NCBI GenBank assembly: GCA_945877815.1
Contig: CAMDWJ010000013.1
Span: 1 to 64,000 of the forward strand
Length of the DNA: 64,000 nucleotides
Source: Caenispirillum bisanense
Lineage (GTDB): Bacteria; Pseudomonadota; Alphaproteobacteria; Rhodospirillales; UBA2165
Direction of reading: 5' to 3'
Shown here: positions 1-8,256 of the stretch, in pieces
Position numbering within the stretch: the stretch's first letter is position 1
Layout: every line of letters begins with the position of its first letter
The notes under the pieces: model-generated
The model's database searches: none
The model's input: only the letters and a program-made list of their open reading frames with translations
What the model was told of the DNA's origin: nothing
Program-made: the position numbers and the translations under genes

Positions 1-15
1 GGCTCCTCGACGTTT
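1..15. repeat. IS terminal inverted repeat (left end)
   Basis: ggctcctcgacgttt is identical to the reverse complement of 1338-1352. It begins at the first base of the window, so this end of the IS and the window edge coincide. Confidence 0.9.
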
Positions 16-1259
16 CAAGTGGATTTGAGGATCTCGGGCAGCGGAGCGGCTATTAGGTAGATGACGGTTATGAATGTGGCGGTTTTCCGGTAACCGCGGG
101 CGCGAGCCCTTGCCGCCTTGAAGATGGCATTGAGGCCCTCAAGACGAGCGCTGGAGTGCGATGAGGTCCATCTCTGAACGATGCGCTCGACGTGGGTTGC
201 GAACGTCCGCAATGCCCGGCGTACGGGATCGAGGAGCGGCGTGGGATCGAGCCGGAGGCCAATATGGTTGATGAAGCGTGTGATGCGCCAGCGAGCAGCT
301 TGCGGGGTCATGGCTTGGCGGATCCAGCGCAACATTTCCTTGGCGCGATAGGCTGCCGCAGTAGCGAAGCCACCGTTTTCCAATTCGGCGAGGGCGAGGC
401 GTTGATCGTCGGTGAGGTTACGCTCCCCAGCCTTGAGCACCGCCCAGCGGACGGATTTGGGCAGCTTGCGGTCGCGCCCTTCGGCTTTGCGTACTTCGTC
501 GACAGCTGTGGTGAAGAGCTGGACGACGTGGAACCAATCGACGGTGACAGCCGCGTTCGAGAAGTTCTCAGCGAGCGCCGCCAGGAAGGCTGGCGACATG
601 TCGCAAACGACCTCAGAGACGCGGGTGGGCTCGCCCCCATGGCCGAGCATGAATGCGCGGAACGCCGCCACACAGGCCTTTCCCTTGCCAGGGGTGACGA
701 AGATGACCGGCTTGGTACGGCGGTCCATGTCGATGAACACGGTCACATAGTTATGGCCGCGTTTGGACGCGGTCTCATCCAGTCCGACCGCCCGCACCGA
801 GCGGAGATCAAGGGCCGCGACAGCCCGCCGGACATAGTGTTCAACAATCCGCCACAGCCGCTTATCGGTGATGCCCATGAAGCGCGCAGCTGCCAACACC
901 GGCATTTCGCGCACTAGGATCAATGCGGCTTGCTCGAACAGCAGCGTGAACCGACTGCCCGGCCGCGCCCAAGGCACCGTTGCCCGCTTGACCCCGTGAT
1001 CCGGGCAATCCACCCGTGGCACACGCGCCGTAATGAAGCAGTGGTGTTGGAAGAAGTTCAGATGCTGCCAGGTGAAACTTTCGAAGTCGTGGGCCCGACA
1101 GGCGCGCTTGCAGTCCGGGCAGGGGAAAAGCGCACCACGATCCGCGATAACTTCAAGGTGCAGTTCATGCGGTTGCTTTGCGATATCCAGCCGTTGCCCG
1201 GAAAGTTTCCACGGAGATTCCAAGCCAAGCCCAAGGGCCAAAACGTCCCCAGCTTCCAT
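15..1259 (-). CDS. ISL3-family transposase
   Basis: DDE transposase of about 414 residues that moves the surrounding IS. The N-terminal part holds a CPDCxRxCRAH zinc-binding motif typical of ISL3 transposases. The catalytic core shows GLDETASKRGH (first Asp), VVCDMSPAF (second Asp) and ARLEGLNAIFKAARARARGYR (Glu), all in the expected order. I chose the ATG at 1259 because GGGAGG lies 7 nt upstream; an ATG at 1304 would add 15 residues with no better signal. The frame is intact from start to stop, so the element may still be active. Confidence 0.9.
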   Translation of the reverse strand: MEAGDVLALGLGLESPWKLSGQRLDIAKQPHELHLEVIADRGALFPCPDCKRACRAHDFESFTWQHLNFFQHHCFITARVPRVDCPDHGVKRATVPWARPGSRFTLLFEQAALILVREMPVLAAARFMGITDKRLWRIVEHYVRRAVAALDLRSVRAVGLDETASKRGHNYVTVFIDMDRRTKPVIFVTPGKGKACVAAFRAFMLGHGGEPTRVSEVVCDMSPAFLAALAENFSNAAVTVDWFHVVQLFTTAVDEVRKAEGRDRKLPKSVRWAVLKAGERNLTDDQRLALAELENGGFATAAAYRAKEMLRWIRQAMTPQAARWRITRFINHIGLRLDPTPLLDPVRRALRTFATHVERIVQRWTSSHSSARLEGLNAIFKAARARARGYRKTATFITVIYLIAAPLPEILKST

Positions 1260-1337
1260 CGACCAACCTCCCATGCTGAAACCAACCCAGCATGAAAGGC
1301 GCAAAACCCACTTTCAACAGTTCTTCAATTCCATTCC

Positions 1338-1352
1338 AAACGTCGAGGAGCC
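1338..1352. repeat. IS terminal inverted repeat (right end)
   Basis: aaacgtcgaggagcc, the perfect inverted partner of 1-15. The host M48 reading frame is entered by the IS here: the last host codons read GIS before the IS sequence takes over. Confidence 0.9.
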
Positions 1353-1752
1353 GTGAAATTCCGATCCCAAGGCCGGTATTGAGAAGCTCCTGATGCTGGA
1401 CATGGCCGAGATCGGCGTGAGCCACCTCATGTGCCATGATCGAACGGAGTTGATGGTCATTGGCGCGCTGCAAAAATCCTGTGGTTACCAAGAAGTCGCC
1501 GCCCCCGGCATTGCCAGCATTGATATTCGGGTCCTCGGCAATGCTCACCTTCACTTCGTTGAGCGGGATCGGGTTGTTCATCTTTTCGAGCAACGGAACC
1601 ATGACGCCCTTGAGGCGGGCCGTCAGCGCCGGGCTGACTTGTTTTTGTAGGGATTGCGCCTCGGCGTCATCGGGAATTAGGGGGACAAGGCTTAAGGCCA
1701 GACATGCTGCGAGCGCGACGCGCGGCCGCCAAGCCTTCGTCTTCGACGCCAT
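1353..1752 (-). pseudogene. M48-family metalloprotease, 5' part, interrupted by the IS
   Basis: The start at 1752 has AAGGAC upstream and is followed by a Sec-type signal peptide (residues 1 to about 33, ending DDAEAQS). About 133 residues remain. They include the zinc motif HEVAH (residues 108-112) in the context SIMAHEVAHADLGH, which identifies an exported M48 (BepA/LoiP/HtpX-like) peptidase. After residue 133 the frame runs into the IS, so the third zinc ligand and the C-terminal half are separated and would lie left of the window. What remains should be inactive. A hybrid protein of 212 codons reading into the IS (to 1165) is possible but unlikely to work. Confidence 0.85.
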
Positions 1753-1911
1753 GATTATTGTCCTTATCGTGCCGATGCGGTGATCAAACCTACAGCATCG
1801 CACGACGCAACGGATGTGTCCAATTTGAGCACCAGTGACCTTTAAGTGTCACTCACGCGGCGGATTACAAGGCCCTTGGAGAACCCTGGCTTTCAGAGAT
1901 TATTGATTCAC

Positions 1912-2088
1912 CTAGTCGGAAGGTCCGACCTCGATCTGTGCTTTGGCTTCGCCATTTTCTTCGACGATGGTGATCGTCATGCGCTCGCCAGGAGTCAGGA
2001 ACCCAATGCGACGGGTGATCGATGCTATCTCGCGTTTCGAGAGGAATTTTCCGCCTGTATATTTGCTCTGCCGAAGGTTGAAGGCCAT
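1912..2088 (-). CDS. Small hypothetical protein, 58 aa
   Basis: An ORF of 58 residues starting MAFNLRQSKYTGGKFLSKRE and ending QIEVGPSD. It has a basic N-terminal half and an acidic C-terminal half (TITIVEENGEAKAQIEV, likely a beta strand). I do not recognise a family. Its ATG follows the TGA of the 29-codon ORF upstream by three bases (TGA GCG ATG), which suggests translational coupling. No convincing separate ribosome-binding site is visible. It could be a remnant rather than a working gene. Confidence 0.4.
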   Translation of the reverse strand: MAFNLRQSKYTGGKFLSKREIASITRRIGFLTPGERMTITIVEENGEAKAQIEVGPSD

Positions 2089-2091
2089 CGC

Positions 2092-2181
2092 TCAGGCCAC
2101 GACCGGCGTCGGGATATTCTTCATCACGGCAACCAATTCCTTTTCCGCCTTCGCATCGATCAAATTCGATCGCAGCTCCAT
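2092..2181 (-). CDS. Very short ORF, 29 aa, upstream of the 58-aa ORF
   Basis: Reads MELRSNLIDAKAEKELVAVM and ends IPTPVVA. A purine-rich GCGAGG directly precedes the ATG. Its stop is three bases before the next start. Too short for a family call; it could be a leader peptide or the degenerate end of a longer gene. Confidence 0.25.
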   Translation of the reverse strand: MELRSNLIDAKAEKELVAVMKNIPTPVVA

Positions 2182-2235
2182 CCTCGCTACATCATAGCAC
2201 GAAGCATCCTATCGCGTTGGAAATAGCGGAAATAT

Positions 2236-2312
2236 TGGCGACCCCGGCAGGACTTGAACCTGCGACCAACGGTTTAGAAAACCGTTGCTCTATCCAGCTG
2301 AGCTACGGGGTC
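2236..2312 (-). tRNA. tRNA-Arg (anticodon TCT)
   Basis: A 77-nt cloverleaf with encoded CCA. The acceptor stem GACCCCG pairs with CGGGGTC, the D arm is GCTCAGCTGGATAGAGC, the anticodon stem ACGGT/ACCGT encloses the loop TTTCTAA (anticodon TCT), and the T arm is GCAGG-TTCAAGT-CCTGC. It decodes AGA, and AGG by wobble, both rare codons in this G+C-rich genome. Confidence 0.97.
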
Positions 2313-2330
2313 GTGTTGGACGCGCGCCTT

Positions 2331-2633
2331 CTACTCGATCCGATCAAACTTGAAATTGTCGGCATAAGATTTCGGGCGGATGGCCCGCTGTTTGGGCTCG
2401 GTGACCGTATAGGGGATCGCATGTCGCTCGGCATAGGCGATCGCCTCCTCCTTGGTCGCGAATCTCAGGCGGAGCTGACCGCGCATATCGCCGGACCCGG
2501 TCCAGCCCATCAGGGGCTCGGTGACCTTTTTTTCGGCTATCTTGTATTCAAGCAGCCATTTCTTGGTATTGCCGCGCCCGGACTGCATTGCGGTCTTGGT
2601 CGGCTGGTAGATGCGGGCGTCCATGTCACTCAT
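2331..2633 (-). CDS. NADH:ubiquinone oxidoreductase accessory subunit (NDUFS4-like, ETC complex I subunit)
   Basis: A 100-residue protein of the 'ETC complex I subunit conserved region' family, the alphaproteobacterial counterpart of mitochondrial NDUFS4, a peripheral-arm subunit of complex I. Family features visible are the N-terminal ARIYQPTKTAMQSG, the core WLLEYK, the PLMGWTGSGD turn and the C-terminal KSYADNFKF. The length fits the bacterial members. I took the ATG at 2633; a longer upstream frame would run antisense into the next gene. It lies just downstream of tRNA-Arg on the same strand and is probably a single-gene unit. Confidence 0.85.
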   Translation of the reverse strand: MSDMDARIYQPTKTAMQSGRGNTKKWLLEYKIAEKKVTEPLMGWTGSGDMRGQLRLRFATKEEAIAYAERHAIPYTVTEPKQRAIRPKSYADNFKFDRIE

Positions 2634-2767
2634 ACCGTTATTGTCGCACCTGTCGCGCCGTTCCGATACGCCAAAACCGCGTAAACTGTCAAATTCACCT
2701 GCGTCGCCTTGCCTTGCCCAGTCGACACCGCCAGCATGGGACCATAAGAAACCCAGCGGAGGACAGC

Positions 2768-3856
2768 TTGAAATTCGCCCATTTCGCCCATGTCTGGGCC
2801 AAAGCCGGCATGACGCCGGCCGAACGTTACCGCCAACTTTGGCGCGAGCTACAACTTTGCGATGAACTGGGCTTCGATTACGGCTTCTGCGTCGAGCACC
2901 ATTTCCGCCCAGATGAGAGCCTGAGTTCGTCTCCCAATCTGTATGCTGTCGGCGCGGGCGCCCGTACAAAGCATATTCGCTTGGGCGGCATGGGCAACGT
3001 GGTGCCGCTGCACGATCCCCTTCGACTGATCGAGGAAATTGCCGTTACCGATCAAATGCTCGACGGGCGTATCGAAGTCGGTTTGGTGCCCGGCATCTCG
3101 GATAGCTATTTCCATCCCTTCAAGGTCGATTTCCAATCGCGCCACGAGGTGACCTTGGACTTCGTCGGCTTCCTGAAGGCAGCTTACGGAACCCCACATC
3201 CCTTTAGCTACGAGGGCAAGCATCACCACTTCAAGGACATCACCCTCGCCGTCAATCCGATCCAAAAACCCCATCCGCCGCTGTGGATCGAGACGCGCGA
3301 TCCCGCGACACTCGCCTTCTGCGCCCGCGAGGGAATCAATGCCGGATATTTCCTTCTGTTTCCGCGTGCCGAGGCGGCGGTGCGGTACCGCACTTATTTG
3401 AACGAATGGAAAACCGCCGGTTGGACGCAGAAGCCGAATATCGGCTACTCGACCGTCGTCTATGTCGACGAGACCGACGCGAAAGCACGTAAGGTCGCCC
3501 TTGCGGACGCCGGACGCGCCTATCAAGGTTTCTTCACCCCCGCGGTAACCCCGGAGGACATCAAACGCGAGCAAATCAAACGCGCCGCATTTTTCGACGA
3601 ACGCGGCGAACCGGGTGCGGCCGAGATCATGCGCAACCTGCTCGATCCCGATTATCTCGAAGCCAACAATCTGATCCTGATCGGTTCGCCCGATACCGTC
3701 GCCGCCAAGCTGAAAGCCTACGCAACGGAAGGCCTGTTCAACGCCTTCTTCGGCGAATTCAATTTCGGCAATATGGCCGAAACCGACCTCATGCGATCGA
3801 TTCGGCTGTTCGGTACCGAGGTCATACCAAAACTGAGGGATTTCGAGCCTTTCTGA
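2768..3856 (+). CDS. LLM-class flavin-dependent oxidoreductase
   Basis: A luciferase-like monooxygenase of about 362 residues with a TIM-barrel fold using FMNH2 or F420. It starts KFAHFAHVWAK, has the barrel segment YGFCVEHHFRPDES (residues about 35-50) and the IEVGLVPG strand near residue 100, as in bacterial alkanal-monooxygenase-type proteins. The start is a TTG at 2768: GGAGGA lies 4 nt before it and homology begins exactly there. The Rieske oxygenase gene follows after 74 nt, so the two probably act in one oxidative catabolic route. The substrate is not predictable. Confidence 0.85.
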   Translation: MKFAHFAHVWAKAGMTPAERYRQLWRELQLCDELGFDYGFCVEHHFRPDESLSSSPNLYAVGAGARTKHIRLGGMGNVVPLHDPLRLIEEIAVTDQMLDGRIEVGLVPGISDSYFHPFKVDFQSRHEVTLDFVGFLKAAYGTPHPFSYEGKHHHFKDITLAVNPIQKPHPPLWIETRDPATLAFCAREGINAGYFLLFPRAEAAVRYRTYLNEWKTAGWTQKPNIGYSTVVYVDETDAKARKVALADAGRAYQGFFTPAVTPEDIKREQIKRAAFFDERGEPGAAEIMRNLLDPDYLEANNLILIGSPDTVAAKLKAYATEGLFNAFFGEFNFGNMAETDLMRSIRLFGTEVIPKLRDFEPF

Positions 3857-3930
3857 GGCTAGCGGACCGCAGAGCGAGCCTCTAAGATCGGTTCCGATAT
3901 CGATGCCGGACAACGGCACGGGAGGCGCAC

Positions 3931-5127
3931 ATGGACGACATCACGCAATCGGTCTTCAAGGGCGATGTGGCGAGCAATCCGCGCCGGGTGGCGGTGGCCG
4001 AACGACTGACCCCAGAATTCTTCGCGCTCGAACGCGATGAGGTTTTCCGCAAATCCTGGCTGCCGGTGGCCCGCGCCTCCGAGGTTCCCGAGCGCGGCAG
4101 CTATGTCGTCAAGGATCTGCCGACCTTCAAGACATCGCTGATCGTCATCCGCAGCACCGACGATCAGGTGCGCGCCTTTTATAACGTCTGCACCCATCGC
4201 GGCAACAAACTGGTACGTGGCGGCGAAGGGTGTCATCAGCGCTTCGCCTGCGGCTTCCACGGGTGGATCTTCTCACCTGAAGGCGAGCTATTGAGCGTCA
4301 CCGACGAGCAATCTTTCCTCGATCTCGACAAATCCAAACTGGCCTTGCGTGCCGTCAATACCGAGGTGTGGGAGGATTTCGTCTTCGTCCATCTCGATCC
4401 GTACCCGAAAGAATCGCTGAAGGAGTGGCTCGCCGAATTCTGGGACGGCTATCAAGGTTATTTCGACAATTACACTCAGGTGACCGGTTACAAGCTGACG
4501 GTGAACTGTAACTGGAACCTCGCCATCAATTCCTTCACCGAGGGCTATCACACGCTTTATATCCACCGCAATACGATGCCGGATTACCAGGGCGGCAAGA
4601 TCAATCCGCAGCGCCACCGCCCTTTCCTCGAATTGCTCAAGCGCCATCATCGCTATTCGGCGCCCGCCAACCCGGATCACCATGTGCGCGATACCGAGGC
4701 GCTTGCCTGGCGTCACGGCCGCAAGCTGATCCCTGCGTTCGACGACGACATGACTGGCATGCCGCCCGGCGTGAATCCGTCGCGCCACAAGAATTGGGCC
4801 TTCGACGTCGTGCAGTTCTTCCCCAATATGCTGCTGCTGTTCGGCAATTCCTGGTATGTCGAAATGCATTTCTGGCCGCTCGACGAAAACCGCTGCAATG
4901 CCGAGCTGAGCGTGCATCACTACAAGGCCAAGACGCTGGGCGAGAAACTGTCGCAGGAATGGTCGCTGTCGCGCGGCCGCTCGGTCATCCTCGAAGATTT
5001 GAATACGCTTGAGGCGCAACAGCAGATGCTGTCGTCGGGAGCGCTGACCCACGTGCAGCTGTCGCAGCAGGAGATGTCGCTACAGCACCATTATAAGGTC
5101 ATGAACGAAATGCTGGGGATCGCGTAA
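3931..5127 (+). CDS. Rieske aromatic-ring-hydroxylating oxygenase, alpha subunit
   Basis: A 398-residue terminal oxygenase. The N-terminal Rieske domain binds a [2Fe-2S] cluster through C87-x-H89 and C107-x2-H110. The catalytic domain carries the mononuclear iron site in NSFTEGYHTLYIHRN (H207 and H212, with E204 in the place of the usual bridging acid). The start has GGGAGG upstream. Its stop overlaps the start of the 116-residue ORF by one base (TAATG), so the two are translationally coupled. No ferredoxin or reductase gene lies next to it, so electrons must come from elsewhere. The substrate is unknown; monooxygenase or demethylase activity is equally possible. Confidence 0.9.
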   Translation: MDDITQSVFKGDVASNPRRVAVAERLTPEFFALERDEVFRKSWLPVARASEVPERGSYVVKDLPTFKTSLIVIRSTDDQVRAFYNVCTHRGNKLVRGGEGCHQRFACGFHGWIFSPEGELLSVTDEQSFLDLDKSKLALRAVNTEVWEDFVFVHLDPYPKESLKEWLAEFWDGYQGYFDNYTQVTGYKLTVNCNWNLAINSFTEGYHTLYIHRNTMPDYQGGKINPQRHRPFLELLKRHHRYSAPANPDHHVRDTEALAWRHGRKLIPAFDDDMTGMPPGVNPSRHKNWAFDVVQFFPNMLLLFGNSWYVEMHFWPLDENRCNAELSVHHYKAKTLGEKLSQEWSLSRGRSVILEDLNTLEAQQQMLSSGALTHVQLSQQEMSLQHHYKVMNEMLGIA

Positions 5128-5477
5128 TGGCCGCGCTCGAACTTCCCACGCAATTCAAGGACCTCGCCCATTGGGGAGCGGAATGGTGTCTCGACAGCGA
5201 GAAGGCGCGCCACTTCAAGCGCGTCTATAGCGACCTCGATACCGTGCGTGGCTTTTTCGATTCCGTGAACCCACGCATGGACGAGATCATCGGCTATCTC
5301 AATACGCTCAACACGCTCAATCCCAAGCAATTGGCGCCGGCCGACCGCAATCTCTATTATCTCGCGGCGACCTGTATCGAGATGTCGCACCCCATCGACA
5401 TGAAATGGCGGGGCACCGATATCGACGACAAGTTCCCTTCCGAGCGGCTGATTTTCGCCGATATTCCTGGGCGCTAG
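5127..5477 (+). CDS. Hypothetical protein coupled to the Rieske oxygenase
   Basis: A 116-residue soluble protein I cannot place in a family. It has no signal peptide, is rich in Asp, Glu and aromatic residues, and contains an internal tandem (LNTLNTLNPKQL). The start codon overlaps the Rieske stop by one base, which argues that it is made in proportion to the oxygenase. It is far too short and has the wrong motifs to be a ring-hydroxylating beta subunit (usually about 170-190 residues of NTF2-like fold). A structural or regulatory partner of the oxygenase is an inference from coupling alone. Confidence 0.7.
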   Translation: MAALELPTQFKDLAHWGAEWCLDSEKARHFKRVYSDLDTVRGFFDSVNPRMDEIIGYLNTLNTLNPKQLAPADRNLYYLAATCIEMSHPIDMKWRGTDIDDKFPSERLIFADIPGR

Positions 5478-5518
5478 GGAATAATGTCGATGTCACATTC
5501 GGCGTGATATAAGGCCCG

Positions 5519-6589
5519 ATGGCGCGATTGATCCCCATCTGCGGCGTCGCCGAAAAAGCCCCCGCGTGTTTCCTGGTCGAGAGCGGCGAAACACGCCTGC
5601 TGCTCGATTTCGGCGAAGGTCCGCCACCCGGCCGGATGCCGGATTTGGCTGCCATCGGCCAAGTCGACGCGATCCTGTTCTCGCATCAACATGCCGATCA
5701 TATCGGCGCGGTTGGGCTGAGCGACGAGATCGGAGCGCCGCAATTGTTTGCGACCGAAATCGCCGCCCGCGCCCTGCCCGCCGAACAACCCGTCACGTCG
5801 TTTCTGCCGCTATCCGGCACCAAGACAATCCTTGGTATTTCAGTACGCACAGGACGGTCCGGTCATGCGCCGGGTGGGGTTTGGATACACCTCGATATCG
5901 GCGACGGGCTTCTTTACATGGGCGACAATTGCACCTCGTCGCTGATCTATGCTCATGACGCACCGCCGCAGGCCGGAACCATCATCCTCGATGCCTCCTA
6001 CGGTATCGACGACACGCGGTTGACGGTCGGCCAGAAGACGCTCGACGAAATTGCCGCCGCCGGTCCGCTTTTGCTTCCCGTTGTTACGCAGGGACGCGGG
6101 CCCGAAATCGCGCTGCACTTTGCGCGGGCGGGCATTATGCCGAGCCTCGACGATGCCATGCGTGCCGCCATCATCGGGCTGCGTTCGGAATGTGTCCTGC
6201 CCGAGGTGCGCGCGGAATTGGCTGAGCTGGCCAAGGCTCCGTCGATCCCGAGCGAGCCTGCCGGCGTCATGATCGCGACACCGGCCACCGCCGAGCATGG
6301 CGCGGTTAAGACGCTAATCGAAAAATGGAAATTCAATTACGAGCCCCAGATCGTTTTCACCGGCTATCTGCATCCCAGCTCGCCCGCGGCGACTCTCGTG
6401 GCTGAAAAACGCGCGCGCCAGGTGCGCTGGAAGATTCATCCGTCACTGTCGGAGAATGTCGCCACGGTGCGCGCTGCGGGCGCGCACACTGTGCTGCCCT
6501 GCTTCGGCGGCAATGCCGAGATGTTGAGCGCTTGGCAGGACGCCTTCGGACCGGCGCGCGTCACCCTTGATCGCGAGATCGCGCTTTAA
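5519..6589 (+). CDS. Metallo-beta-lactamase-fold hydrolase
   Basis: A 356-residue MBL-fold protein. The signature SHQHADHIG (H56, H58, D60, H61) binds the dinuclear metal site. Later parts (GRSGHAPGGVWIHL, MGDNCTSS, ILDASYG) give the third His and bridging Asp positions. The C-terminal section (QIVFTGYLHPSSPA to CFGGNAEM) resembles the beta-CASP-like end of the RNase J/CPSF group, but I would not call it a nuclease. It follows the Rieske pair after 41 nt and may belong to the same operon. It ends one base before the convergent transporter permease gene. Confidence 0.8.
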   Translation: MARLIPICGVAEKAPACFLVESGETRLLLDFGEGPPPGRMPDLAAIGQVDAILFSHQHADHIGAVGLSDEIGAPQLFATEIAARALPAEQPVTSFLPLSGTKTILGISVRTGRSGHAPGGVWIHLDIGDGLLYMGDNCTSSLIYAHDAPPQAGTIILDASYGIDDTRLTVGQKTLDEIAAAGPLLLPVVTQGRGPEIALHFARAGIMPSLDDAMRAAIIGLRSECVLPEVRAELAELAKAPSIPSEPAGVMIATPATAEHGAVKTLIEKWKFNYEPQIVFTGYLHPSSPAATLVAEKRARQVRWKIHPSLSENVATVRAAGAHTVLPCFGGNAEMLSAWQDAFGPARVTLDREIAL

Positions 6590-8254
6590 TCAACCGTCGA
6601 GCGAAGTTTGGGAGACGCGGGCCAGGACCACCAGGATCGCTGTCGAGGAAAAGATCGCGAGCACGCTCAAGGCCATGCCGACACCCGGCGAGCCTTGGGC
6701 GAATTGATTGAAGACGAAAGTTGCCACTGTCTTCATGCCCGATGGCGCCAGCATCACCGAGGCCACCAGCTCACGCGACGCGATGGCGAAGACCAGCAAG
6801 GTCGCGACCAGCAGGTTCGGGGCGATTAACGGCAACAGAATGCGCCACAAGGTCAATCCCATCCCGGCCCCGCTGACCCGCGCGGCCGCATCGAGATTGG
6901 GCCCGATCTGGCGCAACGCCGCGCCGACATAACGCACGGGATAGGGCAGCAAGATGCAGATATAGGCGAACAGCAGGACGATCGGCGTATTATAGACCGG
7001 GAACGGCCACCAGCTTCGGTTCCAGGCCAGGATCAATCCGACAGCAAGCACCATGCCCGGCACCGCATTCGGCAGAACCGACAATGCGTCGACCACCGAT
7101 CGGCCGCGCAAGGTCGAGCGCACGGCGATATAGGACGCGAGCGCGCCCAGCAGCCCCGCGCCGAGTGCCGCCGCCGCCGCGAGCCACAAGCTGTTCATCA
7201 GCGCATCCATCGCGCCTGTGCGGTTGTTGAGGACGGTCGCGAAATGCTGAAGGCCAAAATTGTCCCAGGCGAGACCGCCGGACAGCGTTCGGCTCACCGA
7301 GGTTGCAACTATGCTGGCGATGGGCCCGCCGATGGCAAGCACCGCGATCGAGACGAAGAACAAGATCGCCGGAATTTTCCAGCGGCCGAGCAGGATTAGC
7401 GGCGATTGGCCGTATTTGCCGGCGACAACCACTGTTGAGCGCCGCTCCACCAGCCAACGCTGTAGGAAGAACGCGGCAAGCGCCAAGGCCATCAACATGA
7501 CCGCCATGAGGGCAGCCCCGGGCAGGTCGATCGGCCATTCGGCGAAGCGTTCCTCGATGCCGGTTACCAGGACGATCAACCCGCTTTGCCGGCCGAGCGT
7601 CGCCGGTGTGCCGTATTCCTCGATGGTCAACGCGAAGACCAGCAATAGACTTCCGGCCAGCGCCGGCACCGATAGAGGCAAGGTGATGCGCCCGAATGCG
7701 TAAAGCTGCGATGCCCCGCAGACTCGTCCGACATCGGCAAAACGCGACCCCACCACCGCGAGCGTGCGCGATAACGCGAAATAAACGACGGGAAACAGAT
7801 GCAGGACCATCACCGCGACGACACCGGCAAAGGAGAACAGGAACCCGCCGCCATTCAGGCCGAACAATTGGGTCGTGAACCCGCCGGGCTGTAAAGCCAT
7901 CACCCAGGCGAAGGCGCCGACATAGGGCGGGATCATGAAGGGAATGAGAAACAACACATCCCATAGGGTTGCGGCCGGCAGATCGGTCAAGCCGCGCAGG
8001 ATGGCGAGCGGAAGTGCCACGACAAGACATCCGAGCGCCACACAGATACCAAGCGAAATTGTGCCGAACAACATTTCCGGCAGACGCGCATCCGACAGTG
8101 CCGAGACGACCGTCGAAAACGGTCCGCGCAAAGACCCATCGGCGAGATGCGGAAAGATACTTTGCAGGAGAACGAACAGGATCGGCAGGGCGACGATAAT
8201 GCCGAGGGCCGTCACCGACAGCCCGAGGATCATCGCTCCACCCCGCCCTTCCAT
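6590..8254 (-). CDS. Iron(III)-type ABC transporter permease (FbpB-like, two fused domains)
   Basis: A polytopic inner-membrane protein of about 554 residues with two copies of the binding-protein-dependent permease domain, each of about six helices, as in FbpB/AfuB. An EAA-type loop is visible in each half (GASQLYAFGRITLPLSVPAL and VSGAGMGLTLWRILLPLIAP). It is the last gene of the ATPase, binding protein, permease operon and starts two bases after the binding-protein stop. I used the ATG at 8254; an ATG at 8233 with GGTGGAG just upstream is a fair alternative. Confidence 0.88.
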   Translation of the reverse strand: MEGRGGAMILGLSVTALGIIVALPILFVLLQSIFPHLADGSLRGPFSTVVSALSDARLPEMLFGTISLGICVALGCLVVALPLAILRGLTDLPAATLWDVLFLIPFMIPPYVGAFAWVMALQPGGFTTQLFGLNGGGFLFSFAGVVAVMVLHLFPVVYFALSRTLAVVGSRFADVGRVCGASQLYAFGRITLPLSVPALAGSLLLVFALTIEEYGTPATLGRQSGLIVLVTGIEERFAEWPIDLPGAALMAVMLMALALAAFFLQRWLVERRSTVVVAGKYGQSPLILLGRWKIPAILFFVSIAVLAIGGPIASIVATSVSRTLSGGLAWDNFGLQHFATVLNNRTGAMDALMNSLWLAAAAALGAGLLGALASYIAVRSTLRGRSVVDALSVLPNAVPGMVLAVGLILAWNRSWWPFPVYNTPIVLLFAYICILLPYPVRYVGAALRQIGPNLDAAARVSGAGMGLTLWRILLPLIAPNLLVATLLVFAIASRELVASVMLAPSGMKTVATFVFNQFAQGSPGVGMALSVLAIFSSTAILVVLARVSQTSLDG

Positions 8255-8256
8255 GA

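Larger units (their letters stand above)
1..1352 (-). mobile_element. ISL3-family insertion sequence, complete
   Basis: A complete IS with one transposase gene. The first 15 bases of the window (ggctcctcgacgttt) recur exactly as the reverse complement at 1338-1352, and the next 15 or so bases also match imperfectly, so the terminal repeats are about 30 bp. The transposase fills the interior and its stop codon lies at the left repeat. The element sits inside an M48 peptidase gene whose 5' part continues from 1353. ISL3 elements usually make 8-bp target duplications; the right flank begins gtgaaatt, but the left flank is outside the window, so the duplication cannot be confirmed. Confidence 0.9.

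Noticed and set aside
192-917. Plus-strand open frame inside the IS
   Set aside because: It is antisense to the transposase and has no recognisable protein features.
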